DNA from: Lachnospiraceae bacterium
Lineage (GTDB): Bacteria; Bacillota; Clostridia; Lachnospirales; Lachnospiraceae
Length of the DNA: 64,000 bases
Direction: 5' to 3'
Assembly (NCBI GenBank): GCA_902363665.1
Contig: CABJAW010000006.1
Location: 62,001-126,000 of the forward strand
Part shown: in pieces, positions 16,882-25,453 of the stretch
Layout of the letters: each line of letters opens with the position of its first letter
Numbering within the stretch: position 1 is the stretch's first letter
The notes under the pieces: generated by a model
What the model was told of the DNA's origin: nothing
Database searches by the model: none
The model's input: only the letters and a program-made list of their open reading frames with translations
Position numbers and translations under genes: made by a program

Positions 16882-18258
16882 TCAAAGTCCTTTCGCCCTC
16901 GTGTATGCCTGAATCATTCCATACATTTCCGAAAATCCAACCTCGTTTAAAAGAGCCAGCTGTTTTACGCTGTCGTTTTCCGGATAATAGTAGGTATCGG
17001 AGCCGTAGGTGCAGCATTTGACATCTGCCATGCCCCAGGGGGTCTCGACTGCAATGATCCGACGATCCAGTTTCGTGCGGTGCATTTCCTGAAAACGGAT
17101 ACCGATTGTTGTGGTGTTGTGGAAAATGATCGCTTCCATTTTGGCGCGGTCATCCGGCTGGCAGAGCACCTTGAGCAGATAGGCCGGGCGATTTTTCTTC
17201 ATATAAATCGGAATACAGAAGGCATCCAGCGCACCTTCCTTGAGCAGCTGCTGAAGGGTGAATGAAAGCGCTTCCCCGGTGCAGTCATCGATGTTTGTTT
17301 CCATGCTCAGGATTGTATCGTGATCCTCCCCGGCAGAAGACTGCAGAAGCATGGCACGGAGAAATCCGGATACACCGGTATAAGTACGCTTGCCTGCACC
17401 GAAACCGGTGTGCAGAATTTCAAAAGAGTCCGGAAGCGTAGATTCTGTCCGAAAAGCGGCGGCGATGGCTGCTCCGGTTGGTGTCACGAGTTCGCCTTCT
17501 ACGTTTCTGATTTTCAGTGTAAGATGTTCATTTGATGCAATGGCTGTCACGGCAGGTACCGGCACCGGAATCAGCCCGTGCTGGCAGCGAATCTGGCCTG
17601 TTCCGTCCGTCAGCGCAGAGATAACGACCTGATCTGGCTGGATATTGTCGAGGCAGACAGCGGCAGCCGTAATGTCGACGATTGAGTCAACGGCACCGAC
17701 CTCATGAAAATGAACTTCATCGATTGATTTCCCATGTACCTTTGCCTCGGCCTGTGCCAGAATCCGGAAAATTTTAAGTGCAAGTGATTTTGCATTCTCG
17801 GTAAGACGGCCAGCCATGATAATCTGGGCGATGTCATTTAAATTACGGGCATCGTGATGATGGTGGTGTGCAGGAGTGCCCGGTGTTTCATTCACTGTGT
17901 GTTCAGCATGAGCATCGGTTACTTTATTTACGGCGTGTTCATGCTCCTCAACTCCGTCCGCGTGTGCGTGAGCATATTCATGGGATACAGCGGCATCATG
18001 TGTATGCGCATCCCCGTATAAATACTCCATATCATGGTCGTGGTTTTCATGCGCAGAATCCAGAATGACATTGAAGTCGCAGGCGCGGATGCCGGATTTA
18101 TAAACATCTTTAATTTCGATAGAATAGCCGGTCAGAGGGAGACTTTCAAGCGCCTCCATCAATACTTCCCTGTTTGCACCAAGATCAAGCAGGGCGGCTA
18201 CCGTCATATCACCGCTGATTCCGGAATTACATTCCAGGTACAGAATTTTTTCACTCAT
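16882..18258 (-). CDS. larC: LarC, nickel insertion protein for the lactate racemase cofactor
   Basis: LarC (DUF111) is a CTP-dependent nickel chelatase that inserts Ni into the pyridinium-bisthiocarboxylate cofactor of LarA-type racemases. The 458-residue product has the family start YLECNSGISGDMTVAALLDLG, the block VHFHEVGAVDSIVDI and the C-terminal domain with ETNIDDCTGE. A His-rich stretch (about 68-137, ending in HHHHH) probably binds nickel. In Lactiplantibacillus larC is split into C1/C2 and joined by a programmed frameshift; here it is one open frame. larA, larB and larE are not in the window. It overlaps the preceding peptidase gene by 4 bases. Confidence 0.92.
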   Translation of the reverse strand: MSEKILYLECNSGISGDMTVAALLDLGANREVLMEALESLPLTGYSIEIKDVYKSGIRACDFNVILDSAHENHDHDMEYLYGDAHTHDAAVSHEYAHAHADGVEEHEHAVNKVTDAHAEHTVNETPGTPAHHHHHDARNLNDIAQIIMAGRLTENAKSLALKIFRILAQAEAKVHGKSIDEVHFHEVGAVDSIVDITAAAVCLDNIQPDQVVISALTDGTGQIRCQHGLIPVPVPAVTAIASNEHLTLKIRNVEGELVTPTGAAIAAAFRTESTLPDSFEILHTGFGAGKRTYTGVSGFLRAMLLQSSAGEDHDTILSMETNIDDCTGEALSFTLQQLLKEGALDAFCIPIYMKKNRPAYLLKVLCQPDDRAKMEAIIFHNTTTIGIRFQEMHRTKLDRRIIAVETPWGMADVKCCTYGSDTYYYPENDSVKQLALLNEVGFSEMYGMIQAYTRAKGL

Positions 18259-19283
18259 AATGACTCCTTCGTAACGTAAGCTTTTAACAGAAGGTAAGTA
18301 TTTTTTACGCCATCCATGTGAGAACGCTCATAATTGTGTGAAGCGTATACACCAGGTCCGATCAGACCGTGGCGGATATCGTGACCACTGCGAAGGGTCG
18401 CTTCCACGTCAGAACCGTAATGCGGATAGATATCAATTGCGTAATCCAGTCCTTCTTTTTTAGCGAGTTCAGAAAGTACAGTGATGAGGTCATAATTGTA
18501 AGGTCCGCCGGAATCCTTTGCGCAGATCGAAACCATGCGCTCCGTACAGCCAAGATCTGAGCCGACACAGCCCATATCAACTGAGATCATTTCTTCTGTG
18601 TCTGACGGAACGAAGCTTCCGCCATGTCCCACTTCTTCATAAACAGTAAACAGAAGAGAAACTTTGCGGTTTAAAACAAGCCCTTCTTCTTTTACCGTGC
18701 GTGCCAGACCGAGCAGAATTGCTGCGGAGAGTTTGTCGTCAAGAAAACGGCTTTTAATGTAGCCGCTTTTTGTGATGACAGTTTTTGGATCCATGGCGAT
18801 GATATCGCCGGTCTGGATGCCGAGTGCCTCGGTTTCCTTTTTGGATGCGACATTTTCATCGAGCAGAATCTCCATATTTTCTTCTGTCTGTTCAATCGGC
18901 TGATCTGCAACGTGTGCGGATGGCTCTGTGTTAAGCACGACTCCGGTGTAGACACGGCCGTCTCTGGTGTGGACGGTACAGTTTTCACCGTCCGCTGTGC
19001 GCCACTGATGACCGCCGAGCGTTGTCGGCCGAAGACGTCCATTTTCCTTGATTGAGCGCACCATCGCACCAAGCGTATCGATATGCGCGGCGAAAATCAG
19101 CGGGCTGCCGCTGCCGCCAATCGTCACAAACACGTTTCCCTTATTTGAAAGCTCTGGTTCGTACCCCATTTCGCGAAGTACTTTAAGCAGATAATCTGCC
19201 GCAGCTTTTGTAAAGCTGGTCGGACTCGGAATCGCGGTGAGCGCTTTCAGCTGTCCTGCAATATAATCAAGTGTATTGTTCAT
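18255..19283 (-). CDS. M42 family metallopeptidase (glutamyl aminopeptidase-like)
   Basis: A 342-residue binuclear metal aminopeptidase of family M42, relatives of which form large TET assemblies that trim peptides in the cytoplasm. Metal and catalytic sites are visible: FAAHIDTLG (His/Asp), the aspartate in SRFLDDKLS, the general-base YEEVGHGG, and GSDVEATL and SHNYERSHMDG at the C-terminus. It is the first gene of an operon with larC, which begins inside its stop codon. Why a peptidase is coupled to a nickel-cofactor gene is unclear. Confidence 0.9.
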   Translation of the reverse strand: MNNTLDYIAGQLKALTAIPSPTSFTKAAADYLLKVLREMGYEPELSNKGNVFVTIGGSGSPLIFAAHIDTLGAMVRSIKENGRLRPTTLGGHQWRTADGENCTVHTRDGRVYTGVVLNTEPSAHVADQPIEQTEENMEILLDENVASKKETEALGIQTGDIIAMDPKTVITKSGYIKSRFLDDKLSAAILLGLARTVKEEGLVLNRKVSLLFTVYEEVGHGGSFVPSDTEEMISVDMGCVGSDLGCTERMVSICAKDSGGPYNYDLITVLSELAKKEGLDYAIDIYPHYGSDVEATLRSGHDIRHGLIGPGVYASHNYERSHMDGVKNTYLLLKAYVTKESL

Positions 19284-19389
19284 AAAAAAAATCCTCCATA
19301 ATAAAAATATGCAAATTCATTTATGATAAAAGTAGGTTCAGACCAGAGATGGCTGCTTTTTTACAGGTGTTCTGTCTGATCTGCTTCAA

Positions 19390-19445
19390 AAGAAAATCTG
19401 GCATCCTGCACTTTGCTTACAAAGCAGCAGGAGAGCCAGATTTAT
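19390..19445 (-). terminator. terminator downstream of yitT-like gene
   Basis: AAATCTGGC (19394-19402) pairs with GCCAGATTT (19435-19443), with inner arms TCCTGC/GCAGGA. On the minus strand it is followed by TTTTCTTTT, so it ends the minus-strand transcript from the gene at 19485. Confidence 0.7.
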
Positions 19446-19484
19446 TGTATACAGAAATAAGAAAAAAATCAATGCGTGATTCAA

Positions 19485-20360
19485 TTAAATGTAGCTTGAA
19501 AATCCCTTGCCGACGATCTCGCTGCTCTTTGTGATCGCAGTAAATGCGGTCGGTTCCGTACGGTGAATAAATCGCTGCAGGTAAATCGCCTGCTTTACAT
19601 CGACAACCGTCAGAATGACTGTGCGATCCCGGTGCGAATACGCGCCCTGGGCGTGGTACGTTGTGGCACTGTGATCCAGTTCATGCGTGATGAAATCACA
19701 GATCGGCTGAGGATTGCTGGAAACGATCGTGAAAAATTTGTTGAGCTTCATACGCTCAATCGACTTGTCGATCAGAAGCGTTTTTGCCAGAAGTCCCAGA
19801 ATCGAGCAAAGCCCGGTCAGCGTGTCAAAAATAAGGAAGGATACGACAACAACGATCAGATCCGTGGCCAGCAGTGCTGTAGAAATATTCATCGTTGAAT
19901 ACTTCTTGATGATCATTGCAATGATATCTGTGCCGCCGCCCGAAGCATTTTCAAAAAAGAGAAGTGCCGCGGCAAGCGCCGGGAGCAGAATGGCGAAGCA
20001 AAGCTCCAGCATGATCTCATCAGTAAGCGGGTGCTGCATCGGGAAGAACTTTTCAAAAATATTCAGCAGGATCGAAGAAAGCACTGTCACATAAGCCGTT
20101 TTCACACCGAAATTTTTTCCGAGAAAAGCAAAGCCGATAACGAGCAGCAAAAGATTAATCAAAAGGTTGATCTGCGATGCCGTGAAGGGCAGTGCTTTGG
20201 AAAGCACAACCGCCATACCGGAGACACCGCCGAACGAAAAATTATTCGGAAATTTGAAAATATAAATTCCGATATCCATGATCAGCACTGCAACTGTGAT
20301 CAGAAAATATTCTTTTGCCCGGTTAGGAGCCGGCTTTCGAAAGTCTTTTTTTGTATGCAT
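19485..20360 (-). CDS. YitT family membrane protein (DUF161/DUF2179)
   Basis: A 291-residue protein with about five membrane helices in the first 190 residues, including the family blocks NNFSFGGVSGMAVVLS and FFENASGGGTDIIAMII, and a cytoplasmic DUF2179 domain at the end (TIVSSNPQPICDFI, GAYSHRDRTVILTVV). YitT proteins are common in Firmicutes; a transport role is suspected but unproven. I place the start at the ATG at 20360, preceded by AGAGGTGAATCT, twelve codons inside the longest frame. Confidence 0.85.
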   Translation of the reverse strand: MHTKKDFRKPAPNRAKEYFLITVAVLIMDIGIYIFKFPNNFSFGGVSGMAVVLSKALPFTASQINLLINLLLLVIGFAFLGKNFGVKTAYVTVLSSILLNIFEKFFPMQHPLTDEIMLELCFAILLPALAAALLFFENASGGGTDIIAMIIKKYSTMNISTALLATDLIVVVVSFLIFDTLTGLCSILGLLAKTLLIDKSIERMKLNKFFTIVSSNPQPICDFITHELDHSATTYHAQGAYSHRDRTVILTVVDVKQAIYLQRFIHRTEPTAFTAITKSSEIVGKGFSSYI

Positions 20361-20609
20361 AGATTCACCTCTTCTTTCAGTAAGGGCAGAAGCCATATCT
20401 GCCTGATAAAATCTCTGCTATTATTATAGCGTTTCGGGGCGGGGCATGCAATGGTTATTTTGGCAGAAGGAAGAGGTCTCTCAGGCAGATATTACAGGTT
20501 GTTATACTACTTGGCAGGTTTGATGGAAAAAGCAGAAAAAATATGCTTGTATGCAAGAAAAATCGCAATATTTCAAATGGAATTGTATTAAACTCGCAAA
20601 AAATATGGG

Positions 20610-20638
20610 TTGCCAATCGGGAGAACCTACATTATAAT
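20610..20638 (+). promoter_or_regulatory. sigma-A promoter for guaA
   Basis: TTGCCA (20610-20615), a 17-bp spacer and the perfect TATAAT (20633-20638). The guaA start is 72 bases after the -10. I looked for a purine riboswitch in this roughly 350-base gap and found none; apart from this promoter and the divergent yitT leader nothing else is recognised. Confidence 0.75.
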
Positions 20639-20710
20639 AAGGAAAACTGACAGAAAAACAATCAATTCATTATGCATCTGAGAAAACTACAGATGCGGAA
20701 CGGAGAAAAC

Positions 20711-22255
20711 ATGGAAAGAGAAACCGTCATTGTCCTCGATTTTGGAGGACAGTACAATCAGCTCATTGCAAGACGTGTCAGAGAATGCAATGTCTATTGT
20801 GAGATTTACTCTTACAGGACCGACATTGAGAAAATCAAAGCCATGAATCCGAAAGGAATCATTCTGACCGGCGGACCAAACAGCTGTTATGAAGCAGATT
20901 CACCGACGTATACAAAAGAACTGTTCGAGCTTGGTATTCCGGTGCTTGGCCTGTGCTACGGCGCACAGCTGATGCAGCACCTCCTCGGTGGCGTGGTAAC
21001 ACGTGCAGATGTTCGCGAATACGGCAAGACAGAGGTTTTTGTCGATACAACCTCACGTCTGTTTAGTAATGTATCGCCATCCACAATCTGCTGGATGAGC
21101 CATTTTGATTATATTGCAGAAGCAGCTCCGGGCTTCAAAATCACTGCACATACGGCAGACTGTCCGGTTGCGGCAGCAGAAAATGAAGAAAAACATCTTT
21201 ACGCAATCCAGTTCCATCCGGAAGTACTCCACACGCAGGAAGGCACGAAGATGCTCTACAATTTCGTGCGCGGTGTCTGTGGCTGTGCAGGTGACTGGAG
21301 AATGGATTCCTTCGTAGAGAATTCGATTCGTGCAATCCGCGAAAAAGTCGGCGATGGAAAGGTGCTGCTTGCACTCTCTGGAGGAGTTGATTCTTCCGTG
21401 GCAGCCGGACTTTTATCCAGAGCCATCGGCAAACAGCTGACCTGCGTATTCGTTGATCACGGTCTTCTCCGTAAAAACGAAGGCGATGAGGTTGAAGCTG
21501 TATTCGGACCGAAAGGTCAGTTCGACCTGAACTTTATCCGTGTCAATGCACAGGATCGTTACTACAAAAAGCTGGCAGGCGTGACCGAACCAGAACAGAA
21601 ACGTAAGATCATCGGTGAAGAATTTATCCGCGTCTTCGAAGAAGAAGCAAAAAAAATCGGTGCAGTTGACTTTCTGGCACAGGGCACCATCTATCCAGAC
21701 GTGGTAGAGAGCGGACTTGGTGGAGAATCTGCAGTCATCAAATCTCACCACAATGTTGGCGGTCTTCCGAAGAATGTAGATTTCAAAGAGATCATAGAGC
21801 CGCTGCGCGACCTGTTTAAAGACGAGGTACGCAAAGCCGGACTGGAACTTGGCATTCCGCGTGAACTCGTATTCCGCCAGCCGTTCCCGGGACCAGGACT
21901 TGGCATTCGTATCATCGGCGAGGTAACAGCAGAAAAAGTCCGTATTGTACAGGATGCAGACTACATCTACCGCGAAGAGATCGCAAAAGCCGGTCTTGAT
22001 CAGGAGATCAACCAGTACTTTGCAGCACTAACCAATATGCGCTCCGTGGGTGTCATGGGCGATGAAAGAACGTATGATTATGCAGTTGCCCTGCGTGCCG
22101 TAAAGACGATCGATTTCATGACCGCAGAGGCCGCAGAGATTCCGTGGGAAGTTCTTCAGACTGTCATGAGCCGTATCATCAATGAGGTGAAGGGCGTCAA
22201 CCGCGTATTCTACGATCTGACGAGCAAGCCACCTGGAACGATTGAATTCGAATAA
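20711..22255 (+). CDS. guaA: GMP synthase (glutamine-hydrolysing)
   Basis: GuaA converts XMP to GMP using ATP and glutamine. The 514-residue protein has the class I amidotransferase domain first ([15 protein letters not shown], nucleophile Cys in [13 protein letters not shown]), then the PP-loop ATP pyrophosphatase domain ([15 protein letters not shown]) and the dimerisation end ([17 protein letters not shown]). The ATG at 20711 follows CGGAGAAAAC; an earlier in-frame ATG at 20672 has no ribosome binding site. The gene is complete although the prophage begins directly behind it; guaA 3' ends are known insertion sites for integrative elements. Confidence 0.96.
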   Translation: MERETVIVLDFGGQYNQLIARRVRECNVYCEIYSYRTDIEKIKAMNPKGIILTGGPNSCYEADSPTYTKELFELGIPVLGLCYGAQLMQHLLGGVVTRADVREYGKTEVFVDTTSRLFSNVSPSTICWMSHFDYIAEAAPGFKITAHTADCPVAAAENEEKHLYAIQFHPEVLHTQEGTKMLYNFVRGVCGCAGDWRMDSFVENSIRAIREKVGDGKVLLALSGGVDSSVAAGLLSRAIGKQLTCVFVDHGLLRKNEGDEVEAVFGPKGQFDLNFIRVNAQDRYYKKLAGVTEPEQKRKIIGEEFIRVFEEEAKKIGAVDFLAQGTIYPDVVESGLGGESAVIKSHHNVGGLPKNVDFKEIIEPLRDLFKDEVRKAGLELGIPRELVFRQPFPGPGLGIRIIGEVTAEKVRIVQDADYIYREEIAKAGLDQEINQYFAALTNMRSVGVMGDERTYDYAVALRAVKTIDFMTAEAAEIPWEVLQTVMSRIINEVKGVNRVFYDLTSKPPGTIEFE

Positions 22256-22260
22256 TGAGC

Positions 22261-22310
22261 AAAATCCCAGAAATCCTTTATTTACAAGGGTTTCCGGGAT
22301 TTTATTTTTG
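22261..22310 (+). terminator. terminator of guaA
   Basis: AAAATCCCAGAAATCCTT (22261-22278) pairs with AAGGGTTTCCGGGATTTT (22286-22303), followed by ATTTTTG. It sits at the host-prophage border, so part of it may belong to the left attachment site. Confidence 0.8.
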
Positions 22311-22391
22311 CCCGTGATGCTACGGTGATGTTAATGGGGAGAAAGTGTCTTATTTTTGGGGATTTTTTGTTATTATATGATACTGTACGTT

Positions 22392-23495
22392 TCATACGTT
22401 TTTATCTTCTGCATTATCATTTGTGGCTCTTACTTCATTGAGAGCGTCAGCAAGCTTCCTGTCTTTTCCTGGATACAAATGAGCATAAACTTTCCAGGTT
22501 GTTTCCGGTGATTCATGTCCAAGCCGGTCCGAAATCTCTTTGATAGAAAACTTCATGTCAATCAGCATACTTGCGTGGGAATGGCGAAGATCATGGATCC
22601 TGATCTCCGGAAGACCAGATCTGGCAGTTGCACGTTTAAATTCTGACCGCATACCGGATTTCTGAAAATAGAAGATGCGCTCATCTGGTTCTATAGCCAT
22701 GCTGGCAACATAATCCTGAAGCTCTTTATACAGAGATTGCGGAATGTTCACGACACGTTTGCTCTTTTCGGTTTTGGGTGTCTGGAAGTATTGCTCGCCT
22801 TTTATAACCACAAAGTTCTTGTTAATTGATATGGAGCAGTCCGGCAGGATATCCGCCGGAGTAATAGCCAGAACTTCTGCAGATCGGAGTCCTCCATAGA
22901 ACATGAGGCTGAACGCCATCCGGTACGCACTTTTCTTTTCAAAGGTAAGGAAGTAGTCAAATTGCTCTCTGGTCCAGATGTTCATTTCATCTGCACTGCT
23001 TTTCCCGATCGCACCGGCCGCAAGGCACGGATTGCTTCTGAGCTTATAGTATTTGACGGCATAATTCATGATAGCGGACAGCTGATTATTGATAGTCTTC
23101 AGATACGTCTGAGAATAAGGGTTCCCCTTTTCGTCCCTGTAATTAATCATGGCATCTTGCCATCGATGGATTACGATCGGAGTAATGTCACCGATCTTCA
23201 TATCTTTAAAGAATGGCAGCAGTTTCATATCAATCAGATATTGTTTATTTTCCAGAGTGGTCAGCTTCAGCCGGGAGCTGCAGTCTTGCATATAGTTCTT
23301 GATCAGAGCAGAAAACAGGATATCTGGATCCTTTGCGCCTTGTGCCAGAAAGTCACGTTCCCATTCTACAGCCTCTTTTTTGGTAGAGAAACCTCTTTTA
23401 CATTTATGTTGGCGCTTGCCAAGCCAATCTTCATAGTAAAAATTGGCATACCATTTTGTCTTTCCATCTTTGGTGAAATACTTATAAGCCGGCAT
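22392..23495 (-). CDS. int: tyrosine-type site-specific integrase
   Basis: A 367-residue phage integrase. The N-terminal arm-binding domain (KTKWYANFYYEDWLGKRQ) is followed by a SAM-like core-binding domain (about 60-160) and the catalytic domain with R204 (GGLRSAEV), H301 and R304 (HDLRHSH), H327 (LGHESPETT) and nucleophile Y337 (VYAHL). It would join and excise the prophage. Its 3' end points at guaA about 135 bases away, the normal place for an integrase next to its attachment site. Its start region is overlain by ACAAATGT boxes, suggesting control by the phage repressor. Confidence 0.95.
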   Translation of the reverse strand: MPAYKYFTKDGKTKWYANFYYEDWLGKRQHKCKRGFSTKKEAVEWERDFLAQGAKDPDILFSALIKNYMQDCSSRLKLTTLENKQYLIDMKLLPFFKDMKIGDITPIVIHRWQDAMINYRDEKGNPYSQTYLKTINNQLSAIMNYAVKYYKLRSNPCLAAGAIGKSSADEMNIWTREQFDYFLTFEKKSAYRMAFSLMFYGGLRSAEVLAITPADILPDCSISINKNFVVIKGEQYFQTPKTEKSKRVVNIPQSLYKELQDYVASMAIEPDERIFYFQKSGMRSEFKRATARSGLPEIRIHDLRHSHASMLIDMKFSIKEISDRLGHESPETTWKVYAHLYPGKDRKLADALNEVRATNDNAEDKNV

Positions 23496-23513
23496 CTGAA
23501 TCCTCCATTATTA

Positions 23514-23561
23514 AACAAATGTGTCAAACAAATGTAATCAACAAATGTTTGACAAAAATGT
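23514..23561. promoter_or_regulatory. ACAAATGT operator array, cluster 1
   Basis: ACAAATGT starts at 23515, 23528 and 23541, with a weaker AAAAATGT at 23554: four boxes at an exact 13-bp spacing. The array covers the leader of the integrase gene (minus strand) and the -35 box of the plus-strand promoter at 23549. The same box and spacing recur at 25882-25902 and 26174-26207. Confidence 0.7.
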
Positions 23562-23577
23562 TGAATATAGATATAAT
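23549..23577 (+). promoter_or_regulatory. consensus sigma-A promoter for antisense RNA
   Basis: TTGACA (23549-23554), 17 bp, TATAAT (23572-23577): a full-consensus promoter. It points toward the small toxin gene on the other strand and predicts an RNA start near 23584. Confidence 0.75.
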
Positions 23578-23583
23578 GTACTT

Positions 23584-23680
23584 AACAAGAGAGCCGTTGG
23601 TCAGCGTACACCTGACCGCCGGATAAAACAATAGCTAAAAATAGCGCCTTATCTTACCAGGACGAGGGCGCTATTTTTTA
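23584..23680 (+). ncRNA. candidate type I antitoxin RNA
   Basis: Between the consensus promoter and a bidirectional terminator lies a stretch of about 95 bases without an ORF. Its 3' part is antisense to the last codons and terminator of the 28-residue toxin mRNA. Its 5' part carries CCGTTGG and CCGCCGGA, and the same two motifs occur in the toxin mRNA leader on the other strand, as mirrored elements. This convergent layout, with two RNAs sharing one terminator, resembles the par/fst loci of plasmid pAD1. Transcription is inferred, not shown. Confidence 0.6.
23637..23679. terminator. bidirectional terminator shared by toxin and antisense RNA
   Basis: AAATAGCGCC (23638-23647) pairs with GGCGCTATTT (23667-23676), with T-runs on both strands. 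The toxin stop codon lies within the right arm. Confidence 0.8.
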
Positions 23681-23757
23681 TGCATTAAATTGATAACAAG
23701 AGTTACAACTGCACAAAGCATAATTACAAAAGTAAATAAATCACCATATGTAACCAT
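23671..23757 (-). CDS. putative holin-like (type I) toxin, 28 residues
   Basis: A small membrane peptide starting MVTYGDLFTFVIMLCAVVTL and ending NLMHKK: one hydrophobic helix with a basic tail. It looks like the Firmicutes 'putative holin-like toxin' (Hol_Tox) family, which resembles Fst-type type I toxins. A perfect AAAGGAGG lies ten bases before the ATG. It sits just downstream of the XRE regulator gene on the same strand and could share its transcript. The facing RNA gene would act as antitoxin. Role in the prophage, such as plasmid-like maintenance or defence, is open. Confidence 0.75.
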   Translation of the reverse strand: MVTYGDLFTFVIMLCAVVTLVINLMHKK

Positions 23758-23829
23758 CAGCACCAGCCTCCTTTCACAAAAGTGTCCGGCGGCTGACATA
23801 ACACCCCAACGGTTCCCTAGTTAAATATA

Positions 23830-24384
23830 CTATTCTGTTTTTTCTTCTTCCATCTTCTCCATCATTCCCAAAAAGATACGTTTTCCCTTCTTGGATAACT
23901 GACGGTACCGCAGGATGATATCCTGTTCGTCTTCTGAAGCAATGGCACAGCTGTATTCAGAATTACCCACAAGGTAATCCATAGAGGTGTCGAGGGCTTT
24001 TGACAGGCTTGCAGTGGCATCTATTCCAGGAACAGTCTTTCCGGCCAGAATGTCACAGCAGGTTTCCTCTGTCAGCGTTGATTTTTTGATCAGGTTCGGA
24101 AGGCTCATCTGCAACTGAGCCAAACGGGTTTTTGTTCTTGCTTGCACTGCGGAAACTTCTTTCGGATCCGCAACAGCATATCTTGAAGTAGTCCGGCCAA
24201 GAATGTAATCTGCTGGCACACCGAAGCATGCAGCACTGCGATTAACAAATTCTGTTGATGGGAAAGAGTAGCCTCTTTCGACATTCGATACTACTTGAGC
24301 AGAAAAACCTATTGCTTTTCCAAACTCGGATTGTCGCAGATCAGCCTCAGCCCGCAATTCTTTTATTCGTTCACCAATTGTCAT
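23830..24384 (-). CDS. XRE family regulator with two helix-turn-helix domains
   Basis: A 184-residue DNA-binding protein. The first XRE domain (about 2-57, MTIGERIKELRAEADLRQSE.. to GVPADYILG) is standard; a second, weaker one spans about 85-140 (LIKKSTLTEETCCDILAGKT to TSMDYLVG). An acidic/basic helical tail follows. It is one of two repressor candidates of the phage. The ATG at 24384 follows AAGGAGATTTT; an upstream in-frame start overlaps the preceding gene and lacks a site. Confidence 0.85.
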   Translation of the reverse strand: MTIGERIKELRAEADLRQSEFGKAIGFSAQVVSNVERGYSFPSTEFVNRSAACFGVPADYILGRTTSRYAVADPKEVSAVQARTKTRLAQLQMSLPNLIKKSTLTEETCCDILAGKTVPGIDATASLSKALDTSMDYLVGNSEYSCAIASEDEQDIILRYRQLSKKGKRIFLGMMEKMEEEKTE

Positions 24385-24397
24385 AAAATCTCCTTGA

Positions 24398-25411
24398 TTA
24401 GTTTGCCAGTTCATACTCGTATCCGCTTTCGGAAGCCGATATATAACCTAATGGAGTTGTCACACACCCTTCATCATCTAATTCGCCATATGTTCCAAGA
24501 CCGGTGAAAGAATTGGAAAATACTATTCCAGTTCCGTCATCACATATTATAGAAAACCAGTTATATCCACTATTTTTTATTTTGTTCTCGAGAAAAGTTG
24601 CGTATCCGTTTTCTGAAATCTGCGACAAGACTTCTTTAGGTATAACAATATATGCACGCTGTCCAATTGCATCAGTACCATTTCCGTTTGTTACATCAGC
24701 ACACATTATAATAGCATTTAACAATCGCTGATCGTTTTCGTTGTCTGTAGTCGAAACAGAATCTGAAGACGGAGTGTCTGAATCAGAAGTAGCTGCATTA
24801 CTGGAAAGCTGCTCTTTTAACGAAGCATTTTCTGCTTTCAACTCCTCAATTTGTTTCTTTAATTCTTCCACTGTTTTCAATAGTTTTGTGTTTTCAGCTC
24901 CCCGGATCTGATCTGGTGCTTGAGAAAAAGCGTCTTTTTGAATTTGCAATGGATACGAAGTACCCGTGCCAAATGGAAATTCTGAAAAAGTTGTATTTAA
25001 TACTTGAAAATCGTTTATTCCATAATCTGTTAAATCTTGTTCTCTGAAATGAAATTTAGCAACTCCTTTTTTTCCCGCAGCTATACAAGTGCCCCCAGAA
25101 TATATGGTAATTTGAAAACCATCTATGTCTGAACCGTCTAAGCCAAAGTTAAAATCATGATCTGAATGATTTTGAATCATAAACTCTATTGCGTAATTCC
25201 CTCTTTCGTAAAAAATACGTTGTACATTTACTGTGTATTCTTCAGTATCACAAATTAGAGAAACAGGAGATTCGGCATCTATTCTTATGGCGTCATTGTC
25301 TGCAATCGTAGATGCAGTTTCAGAAGCAGCGTATACAAAAAGATTGTTTGAAATAAAAATATTTGAAATAAGACTACTTGCCAAAATGATAGCAACTGTT
25401 TTTCTTCTCAT
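24398..25411 (-). CDS. secreted coiled-coil protein in lysogeny operon
   Basis: Not a recognised family. The 337-residue product starts with basic residues and a hydrophobic stretch ending in FVYAASE, a signal peptide with probable cleavage near residue 29. The mature part has a beta-rich region (about 45-165), a leucine/glutamate coiled coil (about 172-208), a Ser/Asp/Thr-rich linker and a C-terminal region with cysteines (CADVT, CDDG, GCVTT). No cell-wall anchor or extra membrane helix is seen. Lying between two regulators on the minus strand, it would be made in the lysogen and may change the host surface or exclude other phages. Confidence 0.6.
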   Translation of the reverse strand: MRRKTVAIILASSLISNIFISNNLFVYAASETASTIADNDAIRIDAESPVSLICDTEEYTVNVQRIFYERGNYAIEFMIQNHSDHDFNFGLDGSDIDGFQITIYSGGTCIAAGKKGVAKFHFREQDLTDYGINDFQVLNTTFSEFPFGTGTSYPLQIQKDAFSQAPDQIRGAENTKLLKTVEELKKQIEELKAENASLKEQLSSNAATSDSDTPSSDSVSTTDNENDQRLLNAIIMCADVTNGNGTDAIGQRAYIVIPKEVLSQISENGYATFLENKIKNSGYNWFSIICDDGTGIVFSNSFTGLGTYGELDDEGCVTTPLGYISASESGYEYELAN

Positions 25412-25453
25412 ATGTTTATTTCCCCTTCCTGCTCCGGTACCACTCGAAGCTTA

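Noticed and set aside
20430..20710. Purine riboswitch upstream of guaA
   Set aside because: No match to the conserved purine aptamer loops; a simple sigma-A promoter explains the region.
23515..23561. CRISPR array
   Set aside because: Repeat units of 13 bp in total with no spacers of usual length and no cas genes; better read as operators.
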